Assembly: GCA_021838445.1 (NCBI GenBank)
Contig: JAKCDU010000013.1
Span: 1-64,000, forward strand
Direction of reading: 5' to 3'
Source of the DNA: Actinomycetes bacterium
Lineage (GTDB): Bacteria; Actinomycetota; Acidimicrobiia; Acidimicrobiales; Palsa-688
DNA: 64,000 bases
The position numbers and the translations under genes are program-made. Numbering within the stretch: position 1 is the stretch's first letter; every line of letters starts with the position of its first letter. The notes beneath the pieces are model-generated. The model did no database searches, was not told the origin of the DNA, and saw nothing but the letters and a program-made list of their open reading frames with translations. Shown here piece after piece: positions 26,504 through 35,827 of the stretch.

Positions 26504-29002
26504 CTATTGCGCTCCTGAGGCGACGCCCCCGACAGCGGAGCGGGACTTCGCCCGGACGACGAGTAGCTGCCAGGCCGCGATGGCCAGGGTGTAGGAGCCG
26601 AACCCGAGCCATAGGACCACGTCGAAGCCGACGGCCATGGCCAGGATGGTGGCCAGAGCCGATCCGACCACCGAAGCGAACCCGTTGACCGCCCAGCCCC
26701 AGGCCACGTACTGGCGGGGGAAGTCGCCCAGGCCGGCGATCTCGCCCAGCCCGATGGGCATGAACATCCCGAAGCACACCCCGAGCGGGGCCAGGACTCC
26801 CAACGTGATGAAGATGCGCGCCGCCAGGGGCAGGCCCAGAAGGGCGTTGGTCATCGGAACCAGGCCCACCAGGTAGAACACGAACAGGCCGGCCAGTACC
26901 GCCCACAGGATGGGCAGGGCCCGCCCCCGGTTGACGATCCGCTGGCTGGCCAACGCCCCGATCCCGGTGAAGACCAGGAGAGACATGAGCGTGACGGTCA
27001 GGGAGTAGGTGGGGAACCCGAGGAACAGGTTGAGCAGCTGCATCAAGGTGATCTCGAAGAAGATGAACCCGAACCCGACGCCGGCGAAGAAGACCGCCGA
27101 CACCGACTTGTAGGGCATGGCCACCCAGGTGTCGCGGATGGCGGCGAAGGGCAGGAGCAGGAACACCAGGGCGGCCGCCACCGACACCAGCAGCAGCAGG
27201 AACAGGACCCGCTCGCCGACGGCGTTCTCCCGGTCGACGCTGTTGAGGGGATGGAGGAAGTTGCTGATGACGTTGCCCCAGCGAGCGAAATGGTAGAAGT
27301 ACGGATTGTTGTCCGTGGTCGGCTGGATGTTGTACGGGAAGTGGGCGTAGAACGATCCGAGGGAGCGGGCCGGGGTGGCGATCACGCTGTTCACCGGGTT
27401 CTGGGTGGGGGACTGCCCGGCCACCGAGAGGATGGTGGTGTCGGGCACCGCGGCCACCCCGGCCCGGAACGCCGCGACCTGCGACGCGCTGAACGGGCTG
27501 CGCTGGATCAGCATCGTCGACAGGGGGATGAAGCCGAGGAAGTTGACCTTGGTGCTGGCCACCAGGACGTGGTCGGCGGGGTCATGGATCCCGAGATTGG
27601 CCAGCGCCTGACGGACGGTGGCCGCCAGGCGAGCCGTCCGCAGGTCATAGACGTCGTCGGTCTCGCCGAACTGGACGACCATCATCCCGTTCGGGGCGAG
27701 GTGCTCGAGCATGGTCTGGATGCCGTTGGTGGTGTAGAGGTAGCTCTCGGAGAGCACGTAGGCGCTCGACAGGGCCCCGTTACCGGCGGCGTAGCTGTCG
27801 GGCGCCGGGTACCAGATCAGGTTGTACTTCTGGTGGCTGCGGGCGATGTAGGAACGCCCGTCGGCGTTGATGTAGCTCACGTGGGGGTTCTGGGCCAGGT
27901 GGCCGTCGAAGTTGGCGAAGGTGTGCGACACCAGGTTCACCGTCACCGGGTTGAGCTCCACGGCGTCCACGTGCTGGGCGCCGTAGTAGAGCGACGCCAG
28001 GACCTCGTGGCCGCCGGCGGCGCCTATCACGGCCTCCTTCTGGGGCGGTCGGGTCATGGTGCGGAAGGGGAGTGACCGGGGGTCGTGGGGGAAGTCGTAG
28101 CGGGCCAGGTCGGCGATCTGGCCATTCCAGCGGTATATGCCGGCGCCGAGGATGCCATCGTGGTAGAGGTTCAGGATGTCGGGGTAGCCGGGGGCGTGGG
28201 CGACGTCGACGCGCAGCACCGGCCCCCAGTGGGAGGCCACCCCGGTGCCGGGGGGTACCGGGGTCTTGCTGGCGTCGAGGGTCTGGGCCGGGATCAGCCC
28301 CGACCCGATGGTGAGCACCAGGGCGGCCGCGGCCACTATGGTCCCGGCGCTGACGTGGAGGCGGGAACGGCGGGCTCCCACCCACGCGGCGGCCACCCCG
28401 AGCACGGCCACCGCCAGGGTCACCGCAGCAGGCGCCCCGAGGGCCCAGATCACGTAGATCACCAGGGCGCAGGCCGCGCCGGCTCCGAGCAGGTCGGCGA
28501 AGTACAGGCCCCCGATGCTCTCGGGGCGGCGGGAGAAGAGGGAGGCGGCGATCACCCCCATCGGCACGAACGAGGCGAACACGCACAGGCACAGCACGAA
28601 CAGCAGCGCCAGGTTCTCGAACGACCGGCCGTTGTAGAGCCAGATGGTCAGGGTGTCGATGCGCACGGCCGCGACCACGAGGTACCCGAGCAGGGTGATG
28701 ACCGCGCCCGACACGAAGCTCCAGAAGATGACCGTGTCGGTGGACGCGCCACGGATGCGCTTGGAGATGGAGACGGCCACCCCGCCGGCCCCCACCCCGA
28801 GCAGCGCCAGGCCGATGATGAGGTAGACGTAGTAGTAGAACAGCTTGTAGGAGATGATCCGGGTGTAGGAGATCTCCACCACCAGCGACGCGAAGCTGGC
28901 CGCCAGGATTTCCAGGTGGTGGCTGAAGCGCCAAGGGGCCCTGGTCGGGCCCGCCGGGTCGGCGAGGGGGCGCGCCAGAGCCGCGCTCGGGGGTGAGACC
29001 AC
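26504..29002 (-). CDS. Membrane-embedded spermidine synthase-like protein
   Basis: This 832-residue protein has about seven N-terminal membrane helices (residues about 30-255). A soluble spermidine-synthase-like Rossmann domain follows, roughly 290-580, with VIGAAGGHEVLASL for SAM binding and VDAVELNP. About five C-terminal helices (about 600-820) complete it. Family members are annotated as aminopropyltransferase-like, but many keep only the SAM-binding fold, so the product is uncertain. The start is GTG 29002 with no clear ribosome site. It lies alone between vapBC and phzF. It may modify or sense something at the membrane. Confidence 0.75.
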   Translation of the reverse strand: MVSPPSAALARPLADPAGPTRAPWRFSHHLEILAASFASLVVEISYTRIISYKLFYYYVYLIIGLALLGVGAGGVAVSISKRIRGASTDTVIFWSFVSGAVITLLGYLVVAAVRIDTLTIWLYNGRSFENLALLFVLCLCVFASFVPMGVIAASLFSRRPESIGGLYFADLLGAGAACALVIYVIWALGAPAAVTLAVAVLGVAAAWVGARRSRLHVSAGTIVAAAALVLTIGSGLIPAQTLDASKTPVPPGTGVASHWGPVLRVDVAHAPGYPDILNLYHDGILGAGIYRWNGQIADLARYDFPHDPRSLPFRTMTRPPQKEAVIGAAGGHEVLASLYYGAQHVDAVELNPVTVNLVSHTFANFDGHLAQNPHVSYINADGRSYIARSHQKYNLIWYPAPDSYAAGNGALSSAYVLSESYLYTTNGIQTMLEHLAPNGMMVVQFGETDDVYDLRTARLAATVRQALANLGIHDPADHVLVASTKVNFLGFIPLSTMLIQRSPFSASQVAAFRAGVAAVPDTTILSVAGQSPTQNPVNSVIATPARSLGSFYAHFPYNIQPTTDNNPYFYHFARWGNVISNFLHPLNSVDRENAVGERVLFLLLLVSVAAALVFLLLPFAAIRDTWVAMPYKSVSAVFFAGVGFGFIFFEITLMQLLNLFLGFPTYSLTVTLMSLLVFTGIGALASQRIVNRGRALPILWAVLAGLFVFYLVGLVPMTNALLGLPLAARIFITLGVLAPLGVCFGMFMPIGLGEIAGLGDFPRQYVAWGWAVNGFASVVGSALATILAMAVGFDVVLWLGFGSYTLAIAAWQLLVVRAKSRSAVGGVASGAQ

Positions 29003-29031
29003 GGTGCAGGTGTCTAGCAGGCTGGCCTGCC

Positions 29032-29088
29032 GCCGTCAGGCTGGGGTGGCGCCCTCGTGCTGGGGTGGCGCCGTCAGGCTGAGGTGAC
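29032..29088 (+). repeat. Three tandem 19-base units at the phzF 3' end
   Basis: Three 19-base units follow one another: 29032-29050, 29051-29069 and 29070-29088. Each ends in CTGGGGTGGC or the variant CTGAGGTGAC. The last unit holds the phzF stop codon and final codons; the others lie in the gap before the next gene. Nineteen is not a multiple of three, so copy-number change would not extend the frame cleanly. Confidence 0.6.
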
Positions 29089-29868
29089 GGCCGGCGGCAC
29101 CTCGACGTGCATGCGGACCTCGGAGACGGTAACGGCCTGGCCGCCGAGCACCACCCGGTCCCCGAGGGCACGGACCTGGACGGTCCCGCCGCGCGCCGAG
29201 GCCTGGTAGCCGGTCATGGTGGAGCGCCCGGTGCGCGCCGACCAGTAGGCCGCCAGGGTGCAGTGGGCCGAGCCCGTCACAGGGTCCTCCGCCACCCCGA
29301 CGGCGGGGGCGAAGACCCGGCTCACGAAGTCCACGCCCGGGGTGTCGGCGGGGGCGGTGACGATGAGGGCCCGGCTCCCGAGCGCCGCGATGGCCTCGAG
29401 ATCGGGCCGGTAGGAAGCAACCCACGATGCCCGCTCGACCACCAGAAGGTGGTCGGTCCGGCCGCGCGCCGCGGCGACGGCTCCGGCCCCCCTCAGGTCC
29501 AGGCCGAGAGCGGCGGGGGGCCGCGGTTCGACCACATCGAGAGGGAAGTCCATCTCGATGATCCCTGCACCGCGGCGGCACACCAGGAGGCCGCTGCGGG
29601 TGTGGAAGCGGCCCGAACCGCCGAGCACGTGAGCCGTCGCCAGGGTGGCGTGCCCGCACAGGTCGACCTCGGTGGTGGGGGTGAACCAGCGCAGGTCGTG
29701 GTCCCCGTCGGCCCGCTCCACCGCGAAGGCCGTCTCGGAGAGGTTCATCTCGGCGGCCACCCGGGCCAACCAGCCGTCGTCGGGGTAGTGGGGGAGGAGA
29801 ACGACCGCCGCTGGGTTACCGGTGAAGGGGGTGTCGGTGAAGGCGTCGACCACAGTCAGTTCGATCAC
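29074..29868 (-). CDS. PhzF-family isomerase
   Basis: This 264-residue protein is related to PhzF (phenazine isomerase) and diaminopimelate epimerase-fold proteins. It has the start VVDAFTDTPFTGNPAAV, the catalytic Glu in MNLSETAF, GHATLAT, and DPVTGSAH near residue 195. No other phenazine genes are near, so a different small acid is the likely substrate. It is divergent from the ArsB-like gene with 70 bases between starts. Length is normal. Confidence 0.88.
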   Translation of the reverse strand: MIELTVVDAFTDTPFTGNPAAVVLLPHYPDDGWLARVAAEMNLSETAFAVERADGDHDLRWFTPTTEVDLCGHATLATAHVLGGSGRFHTRSGLLVCRRGAGIIEMDFPLDVVEPRPPAALGLDLRGAGAVAAARGRTDHLLVVERASWVASYRPDLEAIAALGSRALIVTAPADTPGVDFVSRVFAPAVGVAEDPVTGSAHCTLAAYWSARTGRSTMTGYQASARGGTVQVRALGDRVVLGGQAVTVSEVRMHVEVPPAVTSA

Positions 29869-29938
29869 CGCGCCAAGTGTGCTCTCATGGCGGGCGGTGA
29901 TCCAGATGGCCGAGCCCCGGCGTGGGTACGTACGGGGG

Positions 29939-31060
29939 ATGCCTCGCTGGAATCACGCCCTCGCCGGGATCGGAGTGGCCGCCGCGGTGACCGCGGCGGT
30001 GGCCGATCCCCACCCGGCGGGGGCCGCCGCGACCCAGACCTGGCCGGCCTTCGTGCTGGTGGCCGGGTTGCTCCTGGTGGGGCTGGTCGCCGCCGAGGAC
30101 CGCCTCTTCGCCGCCGCCGGCGACCGGCTGGCGGCCGCTGCGCCGAGTGGGCTGGCGCTCTTCGCCGGCGTGACCGTCCTCGTGTCGGTGGTGACCGCGG
30201 TGCTCAACCTCGACACGTCGGTCGCCTTCCTCGCACCGGTGCTGGTGCACGCGGCGCGGCGGCGCAAGGAGGACGCCGGGCTGCTGCTCTCGCTGTGCCT
30301 CCTCATGTCCAACGCGGCTTCGCTGCTGTTGCCCGGCTCCAACCTGACCAACCTCATCGTGCTGGCCGGCCGCCACGTCTCGGGGAACACCTTTCTGTCC
30401 AGGATGGTCCTGCCCTGGCTGGGGGCGGTGGTGGCCACCGCGGCGGTCGTGGCCGTAGCCGGACGCCGGGAGCTGCGCCGGCGCGCCCCCACCCAGCGAG
30501 GCGCCACCCGGCCCCGGATCGGCACCGGCCTGCCCGCCGTGGTCGCCGTCGTGGCCGCCGTCCTGGCCCTCGGCGACCCCGCCCCGGCGGTGGCCGCGGT
30601 GGCCGCGGTGGCGGTGACCATCGAGATGCTTCGGCGCCGGATCGCGCCGGCCACGGTGGTCGAGACCCTGGACCTGCCGGTCCTCTTGGGTCTGTTCGGG
30701 ATCGCCGTGGCCCTCGGGGCGGTGGGCCGCAGCTGGTCGGTTCCGACCCAGGCGCTGCAGCACCTCGACACCTGGGCGACCGCCGGCTTCGGTGCCCTCG
30801 CCACGGTGGTGTTCAACAATCTGCCGGCCGCCGCCCTCCTATCGGCCCGACCACCGGCCCACCCTTTCGCCCTGCTCATCGGTCTGGACATCGGTCCCAA
30901 CCTGTTCGTCACCGGTTCGCTGGCGTGGGTCCTGTGGCTGAAGAGCTCGCGGGCAGCGGGAGGCGAACCCCAGCTGTGGGCCACCGTCCGGCTCGGACTG
31001 GTCGCCGCCCCCCTCGCCCTGGTCGCAGCCGTGGGAGCGCTGACCGTCGTGCATCAGTGA
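29939..31060 (+). CDS. ArsB/NhaD-type membrane transporter
   Basis: This 373-residue polytopic protein has about ten membrane segments. It shows the two conserved ion-transporter signatures: NLDTSVAFLAPVLVHAARRR and SNAASLLLPGSNLTNLIVL in the first half, and a mirrored FNNLPAAALL near the end. These match the arsenite/Na+:H+ antiporter superfamily. The substrate is uncertain, and no arsR or arsC is nearby. ATG 29939 is chosen for its G-rich ribosome site; longer forms are possible. It is somewhat shorter than typical ArsB (about 430). Confidence 0.78.
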   Translation: MPRWNHALAGIGVAAAVTAAVADPHPAGAAATQTWPAFVLVAGLLLVGLVAAEDRLFAAAGDRLAAAAPSGLALFAGVTVLVSVVTAVLNLDTSVAFLAPVLVHAARRRKEDAGLLLSLCLLMSNAASLLLPGSNLTNLIVLAGRHVSGNTFLSRMVLPWLGAVVATAAVVAVAGRRELRRRAPTQRGATRPRIGTGLPAVVAVVAAVLALGDPAPAVAAVAAVAVTIEMLRRRIAPATVVETLDLPVLLGLFGIAVALGAVGRSWSVPTQALQHLDTWATAGFGALATVVFNNLPAAALLSARPPAHPFALLIGLDIGPNLFVTGSLAWVLWLKSSRAAGGEPQLWATVRLGLVAAPLALVAAVGALTVVHQ

Positions 31061-31093
31061 CCGGCCGGCCGCCCTTGGATAGGGTCGGGCGCC

Positions 31094-31678
31094 ATGAGAC
31101 TGCTCATGGTCGCCCCGCCGGGGGCGGGCAAGGGAACTCAGGCCGTGCGGCTCGCCTCCTATTACACGATCGCCCATCTCTCGAGCGGTGACCTGTTCCG
31201 CAAGGAGGTGGCCGCCGGAAGCGAAGTCGGCCGGCGTGCCGCTGAGTTCCTGGCCCGCGGTGATCTGGTCCCGGACGGCCTGGTCCTGCAGGTTCTCGCC
31301 CCCCACGTGCTCGATGCTGCCGCCCACGGCGGCTACGTGCTCGACGGCTACCCCCGGACGCTGGCCCAGGCCGAGGAAGCCCACGAGGTAGCCGGTCGTA
31401 TCTCGGGGGTGGAGCTGCAGGCGGTGGTCCACCTGGAGGTGGGTCGCGACGAGCTGCTGCGGCGCCTCCTGGCCCGGGCCGCCCAGGACGGGCGCGCCGA
31501 CGACCAGGAGTCGGTCATCCACCACCGCCTGGACGTCTACGACCGCGAGACGGCGCCAATGCTCGGTTTCTACGCCTCCAGGGGGCTGGTCGTCGACGTG
31601 GACGGGGAGGGCGCCGTCGACGAGGTGTTCGAGGCCATAGTCGGCGCGGTGGACGCGCTCAGGGCCGGTCTGGCCTGA
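31094..31678 (+). CDS. adk: Adenylate kinase (short, lid-less form)
   Basis: This 194-residue kinase makes ADP from ATP and AMP. It has a P-loop (PPGAGKGTQ, about residues 8-16), an AMP-binding SSGDLFR, and DGYPRT. The zinc-type lid is missing, as in the short actinobacterial form. It sits away from the ribosomal operon, where adk usually lies, so a second copy is possible. It follows the transporter after 33 bases and converges on a thioredoxin-like gene with a 20-base overlap. Confidence 0.88.
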   Translation: MRLLMVAPPGAGKGTQAVRLASYYTIAHLSSGDLFRKEVAAGSEVGRRAAEFLARGDLVPDGLVLQVLAPHVLDAAAHGGYVLDGYPRTLAQAEEAHEVAGRISGVELQAVVHLEVGRDELLRRLLARAAQDGRADDQESVIHHRLDVYDRETAPMLGFYASRGLVVDVDGEGAVDEVFEAIVGAVDALRAGLA

Positions 31679-31997
31679 CGCCGGCCACGCCCGGGCCGGA
31701 CCCGACGATCCGCCCGTCGAGGATCTCGACCCGCCAGGGCGCCGGTCCCGCCTCGAAGCGGAACCACGCGTCGCTCGACATCACCACCTCCACCCCAGCG
31801 GGAGCGAGGGCCGCCACCTTGCGACGGCTCTCGGTGGACGGACTCGGCGTGATGGCCACATCGACTGGGCCGAGGCGGGGCCAGACGGCCTGGCAGGGCC
31901 GGCACGACGAGGTGAGGAACCAGACCACCCGGTGGCCCGACGACACGTCCACGCGCACCGCAGTCCCGTCGGGGCGGTGTCCGTCGATGGGCTCCAC
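31659..31997 (-). CDS. Thioredoxin-like CxxC protein
   Basis: This protein of about 112 residues has a thioredoxin-type pattern: VVWFLTSSCRPCQAVWP holds a CRPC redox pair near residue 30, followed by strands and a turn (SSDAWFRFEAGPAPWRV). The Pro before the second strand fits the cis-Pro site. It lacks a signal peptide. GTG 31997 is chosen to start near the domain; a longer frame runs to 32096 into the neighbour's promoter. Its stop lies inside the 3' end of adk, on the opposite strand. Partner unknown. Confidence 0.55.
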   Translation of the reverse strand: MEPIDGHRPDGTAVRVDVSSGHRVVWFLTSSCRPCQAVWPRLGPVDVAITPSPSTESRRKVAALAPAGVEVVMSSDAWFRFEAGPAPWRVEILDGRIVGSGPGVAGVRPDRP

Positions 31998-32054
31998 ACC
32001 GGTGAGGCTACCGGCGAGTCGACCAGCGCCCGCTTGTCGTGTAAGTCTGCCGGG

Positions 32055-32726
32055 GTGAATATCGGAGTGTTGGGAGGCACCGGGCCCGCCGGTCAAGCGG
32101 TGGCCGTGCAGTTCGCCGGGATCGGCATCGAAGTGGTCGTGGGCTCGAGAGCCCTCGACCGCTCGGAGGAGACGGTGGCGGCCCTCCGGGAGAAGTGGTC
32201 GGAGCGCGACCTCCCCCTCGTGGCCGGGGAGAACGCCGCCGCCGCGGCGGCCGACGTGGTCGTGGTGGCCACCCCCTGGGAGGGCGTCCTGGCGACCGTC
32301 GAACCGCTCGCCGAGCTCCTACGGGGCCGCATCGTGGTGTCGATGGCCAACGCACTCACCCGCTTCGGCAAGGAGATGATCCCCCTGCTCCCCCCCACCG
32401 GGTCGGTCACGGTGGCCGTGGCCCGGGCCCTGCCCGCGTCGCGGGTGGTCGGCGCTTTCCACCACATGCCGGCCGGTCCCTGGAGCGACCTCGACCATCC
32501 CATGGAAGCCGACGTCATGGTGTGCTCGGACGACCGCGACGCCAGAGCCGAGGTCGTAGGACTCATCGACCGGCTGCCGGGACTGCGGGGGGTCGCCGCC
32601 GGTGGGCTGGGCAGTGCGCTGGCCATAGAGGCCATGACCGCCGCCCTCCTCGAGGTCAACCGCCATTACAAGACCCACGCCGCGATCCGCCTGACCGGGC
32701 TGGCCGACCCGGCCCGACGACCGTGA
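32055..32726 (+). CDS. F420-dependent NADP reductase (NPDG family)
   Basis: This 223-residue protein has an N-terminal Rossmann domain with GGTGPAGQAVA and the NADPH-specific GSR after the second strand, then VVVATPWEGV and a region with FHHMPAGPW near residue 140. These fit the F420:NADPH oxidoreductase family, which moves hydride between NADPH and coenzyme F420. GTG 32055 is chosen because it begins at the first strand. Its stop overlaps the mshC ATG as TGATG (32724-32728), so the two genes are coupled. Confidence 0.82.
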   Translation: MNIGVLGGTGPAGQAVAVQFAGIGIEVVVGSRALDRSEETVAALREKWSERDLPLVAGENAAAAAADVVVVATPWEGVLATVEPLAELLRGRIVVSMANALTRFGKEMIPLLPPTGSVTVAVARALPASRVVGAFHHMPAGPWSDLDHPMEADVMVCSDDRDARAEVVGLIDRLPGLRGVAAGGLGSALAIEAMTAALLEVNRHYKTHAAIRLTGLADPARRP

Positions 32727-33838
32727 TGCGCCTCTACCACACCGCCCGCCGGGAGGTCATCGACTTCGCCGCCGGTCCGGTGGTGAAGATGTACACCTGC
32801 GGGATCACGCCCTACGACTCCGCCCACCTGGGCCACGCCGCGACCTACCTGGCCTACGACGTGCTGCAGAGGAGGCTCAGAGACCTCGGTCACCAGACGC
32901 AGTGCGTGCGCAACGTCACCGACGTCGACGACGACATCCTGCGCAAGGCCCGTGAGCTCGGAGTGCACTACCTGGACCTGGCCGCCGAGGAGGTGGCCCG
33001 CTTCGACGCCGACATGTCGGCGCTGGGCCTCCTGCCCGCCTACTCCGAGCCTCGGGCCACCTCGGCCATCCCCGACATCCTGGGCTTCATCGGGATGGTC
33101 CTCGACTCGGGCCACGCCTACCGGGCCGGGGGAGCCGTCTACTTCGACGTCTCGTCGTTCGAGCGGTTCGGTCAGGTGAGCGGCTACGACCGCCCTACCA
33201 TGTTGCGCTTGGCCGCCGAGCGGGGTGGCAACCCCGACGACCCCAACAAGCGCGACCCGCTCGACTTCGTGCTGTGGCAGCCGTCGGCCCCCGACGAGCC
33301 GTCCTGGGACTCCCTGTGGGGTCCCGGCCGACCGGGGTGGCACATCGAGTGCTCGGCTCTCAGCATGCGGGAGCTGGGCGAGACCATCGACCTCCACGGC
33401 GGCGGGTCGGACCTGATCTTCCCCCACCACGAATGCGAGGCGGCCCAGTCCGAGGCGGCCACCGGATCGGTGTTCGTGCGCCACTGGATGCACACCGGGA
33501 TGGTCCGCCTCGACGGCACCAAGATGTCCAAGTCGCTCGGGAACCTGGTGTTCGTGCACGACCTGCTGGAGAAATGCGAGCCCGGCGCCGTCCGCTTGGC
33601 CATCCTCGGGCACCACTACCGGCGCGACTGGGACTGGCGCGACGAGCTGGTGGCGGCCGCCGCCGAGCGCATCCAGGCGTGGCGGGCGGGCGGCCCCGGA
33701 GGGGGCGCCCTCGACGCGGTGCGCTCGGCTCTCGACGACGATCTCGACACGGTGGGCGCCATCGCCGCCATCGACGCCGCCTCCGGCCGCGGGGAGGGCG
33801 TCTCGGACGCGGCGAAACTGCTCGGCGTCGAGCTCTAG
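32726..33838 (+). CDS. mshC: Cysteine:glucosaminyl-inositol ligase (MshC type)
   Basis: This 370-residue protein joins cysteine to GlcN-inositol in mycothiol synthesis. It is homologous to cysteinyl-tRNA synthetase but fits MshC better: MYTCGITPYDSAHLGHAATY, GYDRPTMLRLAAERGG, DLHGGGSDLIFPHHE, KMSKSLGNL and a LLGVEL ending. The zinc ligands are Cys in CGITPY, Cys in HIECSAL and His in FPHHE. It is shorter than known MshC (about 410) and much shorter than CysS (about 460), because of a trimmed N-terminus. It is coupled to the F420 reductase; thrS follows after 21 bases. Confidence 0.85.
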   Translation: MRLYHTARREVIDFAAGPVVKMYTCGITPYDSAHLGHAATYLAYDVLQRRLRDLGHQTQCVRNVTDVDDDILRKARELGVHYLDLAAEEVARFDADMSALGLLPAYSEPRATSAIPDILGFIGMVLDSGHAYRAGGAVYFDVSSFERFGQVSGYDRPTMLRLAAERGGNPDDPNKRDPLDFVLWQPSAPDEPSWDSLWGPGRPGWHIECSALSMRELGETIDLHGGGSDLIFPHHECEAAQSEAATGSVFVRHWMHTGMVRLDGTKMSKSLGNLVFVHDLLEKCEPGAVRLAILGHHYRRDWDWRDELVAAAAERIQAWRAGGPGGGALDAVRSALDDDLDTVGAIAAIDAASGRGEGVSDAAKLLGVEL

Positions 33839-33859
33839 CTTCCGTATTCTCTAGCCACC

Positions 33860-35827
33860 ATGTCAGACGTCATCTCGGTCGTACTGCCCGACGGATCCAC
33901 CCGCGACCTGCCCCCGGGGGCCACCGGCGGCGAGCTCGCCGCGGCCATCGGCCGCGGCTTGGCCAAAGCGGCGGTGGCGGTGACCGTCGACGGCGCCGAG
34001 CGGGACCTGTCGGAGCCGCTGTCCGACGGCGCCCGCGTCGCGGTCATCACCGACGGGACCGAGGCCGGCCGCCACATCCTGCGTCACTCGACGGCCCACG
34101 TGCTGGCCCAGGCCGTCACCGACCTGTGGCCGGGCGCCCGCTACGCCATCGGGCCGCCCATCGAGAACGGCTTCTACTACGACTTCGAGCTGCCGGGGGG
34201 CACCCACTTCAGCGATGACGACCTCGGCCGCATAGAGGCGCGGATGTGGGAGATCATCGCCGCCGACCAGCCCTTCACCCGCGAGGAGCACTCGGTCGCC
34301 GAAGGCCTCGAGCTGTTCGCCGACCAGCCCTACAAGGTCGAGATCATCGAGGGGGTCGACGCCGCCGATTCGGACCGGGCCGAAGGAGTCGGGGCGGCCG
34401 GCGTGAGCGCCTACCGCAACACCGACAGCTTCGTCGATCTGTGCCGCGGCCCCCACGTGCCCTCCACCGGCCGACTCGGCCACTTCCGCCTCCAGAAGGT
34501 CGCGGCCGCCTACTGGCGCGGCGACGAGCGGCGCCCCCAGCTGCAGCGCATCTACGGCACGGCATGGGAGTCCAAGGCCGCTCTGGAGGAACATCTGCAC
34601 CGCCTCGAGGAGGCCGAGAAGCGCGATCACCGCCGCCTGGGTGCCGAACTGGACCTGTTCCACTTCCCCGTCGAGCTCGGCGGGGGCCTCGTGGTCTTCC
34701 ACCCCAAAGGCGGCCTGGTCCGCAAGGTCATGGAGGACTACTCACGCGCCGAGCACGAGAAGGCCGGCTACGAGTTCGTCTTCACCCCCCACCTGGCCAA
34801 GTCGACCCTGTTCGAAATCTCCGGCCACCTCGAGTGGTACGCCGAGGGGATGTACCCGCCCATGGAGCTGGAGGGCGGCACCTACTACCCCAAGCCAATG
34901 AACTGCCCGATGCACATCCTCGTGTACAAGAGCCGTCAACGCTCCTACCGCGAGCTCCCGCTGCGGCTGTTCGAGTTCGGGACGGTCTACCGCTTCGAGC
35001 GCTCCGGGGTGCTGAACGGGCTGCTCCGGGCCCGGGGTTTCACCCAGGACGACTCGCACATCTTCTGCACCCCCGACCAGTTGGCCCCGGAGCTGGCCGA
35101 CCTGTTGGCTTTCGTCCTGCGTCTCCTGCGGGCCTTCGGCCTGGAGGAGTTCGAGGCCGAGTTGGCCACCCGCCCCGAGAAGTTCGTGGGCGAGCCCGAC
35201 GAATGGGACGTGGCGACCGACGCCCTGCGCCACGCCCTCGACGCCGCCGCGCTGCCCTACGTCGTGGCCGACGGTGAGGGGGCCTTCTACGCCCCCAAGA
35301 TCGATGTGCACGTCAAGGACGCGATCGGGCGGCGGTGGCAGGTCTCCACGCTCCAGGTGGACCTGCAGGAACCGCAACGCTTCGACATGGAGTTCGTAGG
35401 CTCCGACAACGCCCGGCACCGCCCCTACATGATCCACCGGGCCCTTTTCGGCTCCATCGAGCGCTTCTTCGGCATCCTCCTCGAGCACTACGCCGGGGCC
35501 TTCCCGACGTGGCTGTCGCCCGTGCAGGTGGCGCTGCTACCGGTGCGCTCCGACCACCAGCCCTACGCCGAGGAGGCCGCCGGCGCCTTGCGCCAGGCCG
35601 GGCTACGGGTGGATGTGATGGCCGCCGACGAGGGTCTCGGGTCGCGTATCCGCAAAGCCAAGCTGGAGAAGATCCCCTACGTGCTGGTCGTGGGCGACGA
35701 GGACGTCGCGGCCGGGACCGTCGGGGTCAACGCCCGCGAGGCAGAGCAGGTACGCCGAGGGGTGCCGCTCGGCGAGTTCCGCGCCGCCGTCGCGGCCGAA
35801 GTAGCGGCTCACGCCCCCACCCCGTGA
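33860..35827 (+). CDS. thrS: Threonyl-tRNA synthetase
   Basis: This 655-residue enzyme charges tRNA-Thr. It has an N-terminal TGS domain (1-60), an editing domain with HSTAHVLAQA and CRGPH, and a class II catalytic core with MNCPMH (zinc Cys and His), motif 2 (EFGTVYRFERSG) and motif 3 (VGSDNARHRPYMIHRALFGSIERF). The C-terminal anticodon domain follows. Length is normal. Its TGA overlaps the GTG of the HIT gene (GTGA at 35824-35827). Confidence 0.96.
   Translation: MSDVISVVLPDGSTRDLPPGATGGELAAAIGRGLAKAAVAVTVDGAERDLSEPLSDGARVAVITDGTEAGRHILRHSTAHVLAQAVTDLWPGARYAIGPPIENGFYYDFELPGGTHFSDDDLGRIEARMWEIIAADQPFTREEHSVAEGLELFADQPYKVEIIEGVDAADSDRAEGVGAAGVSAYRNTDSFVDLCRGPHVPSTGRLGHFRLQKVAAAYWRGDERRPQLQRIYGTAWESKAALEEHLHRLEEAEKRDHRRLGAELDLFHFPVELGGGLVVFHPKGGLVRKVMEDYSRAEHEKAGYEFVFTPHLAKSTLFEISGHLEWYAEGMYPPMELEGGTYYPKPMNCPMHILVYKSRQRSYRELPLRLFEFGTVYRFERSGVLNGLLRARGFTQDDSHIFCTPDQLAPELADLLAFVLRLLRAFGLEEFEAELATRPEKFVGEPDEWDVATDALRHALDAAALPYVVADGEGAFYAPKIDVHVKDAIGRRWQVSTLQVDLQEPQRFDMEFVGSDNARHRPYMIHRALFGSIERFFGILLEHYAGAFPTWLSPVQVALLPVRSDHQPYAEEAAGALRQAGLRVDVMAADEGLGSRIRKAKLEKIPYVLVVGDEDVAAGTVGVNAREAEQVRRGVPLGEFRAAVAAEVAAHAPTP

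Noticed and set aside
31659-32096. Full 145-residue form of the thioredoxin-like protein
   Set aside because: The extra N-terminus overlaps the start of the divergent F420 reductase gene and does not look like a folded domain or signal peptide.
32726-33838. Calling the gene cysS
   Set aside because: Motifs, the C-terminal LLGVEL and the short length fit MshC better than cysteinyl-tRNA synthetase; a tree would settle it.
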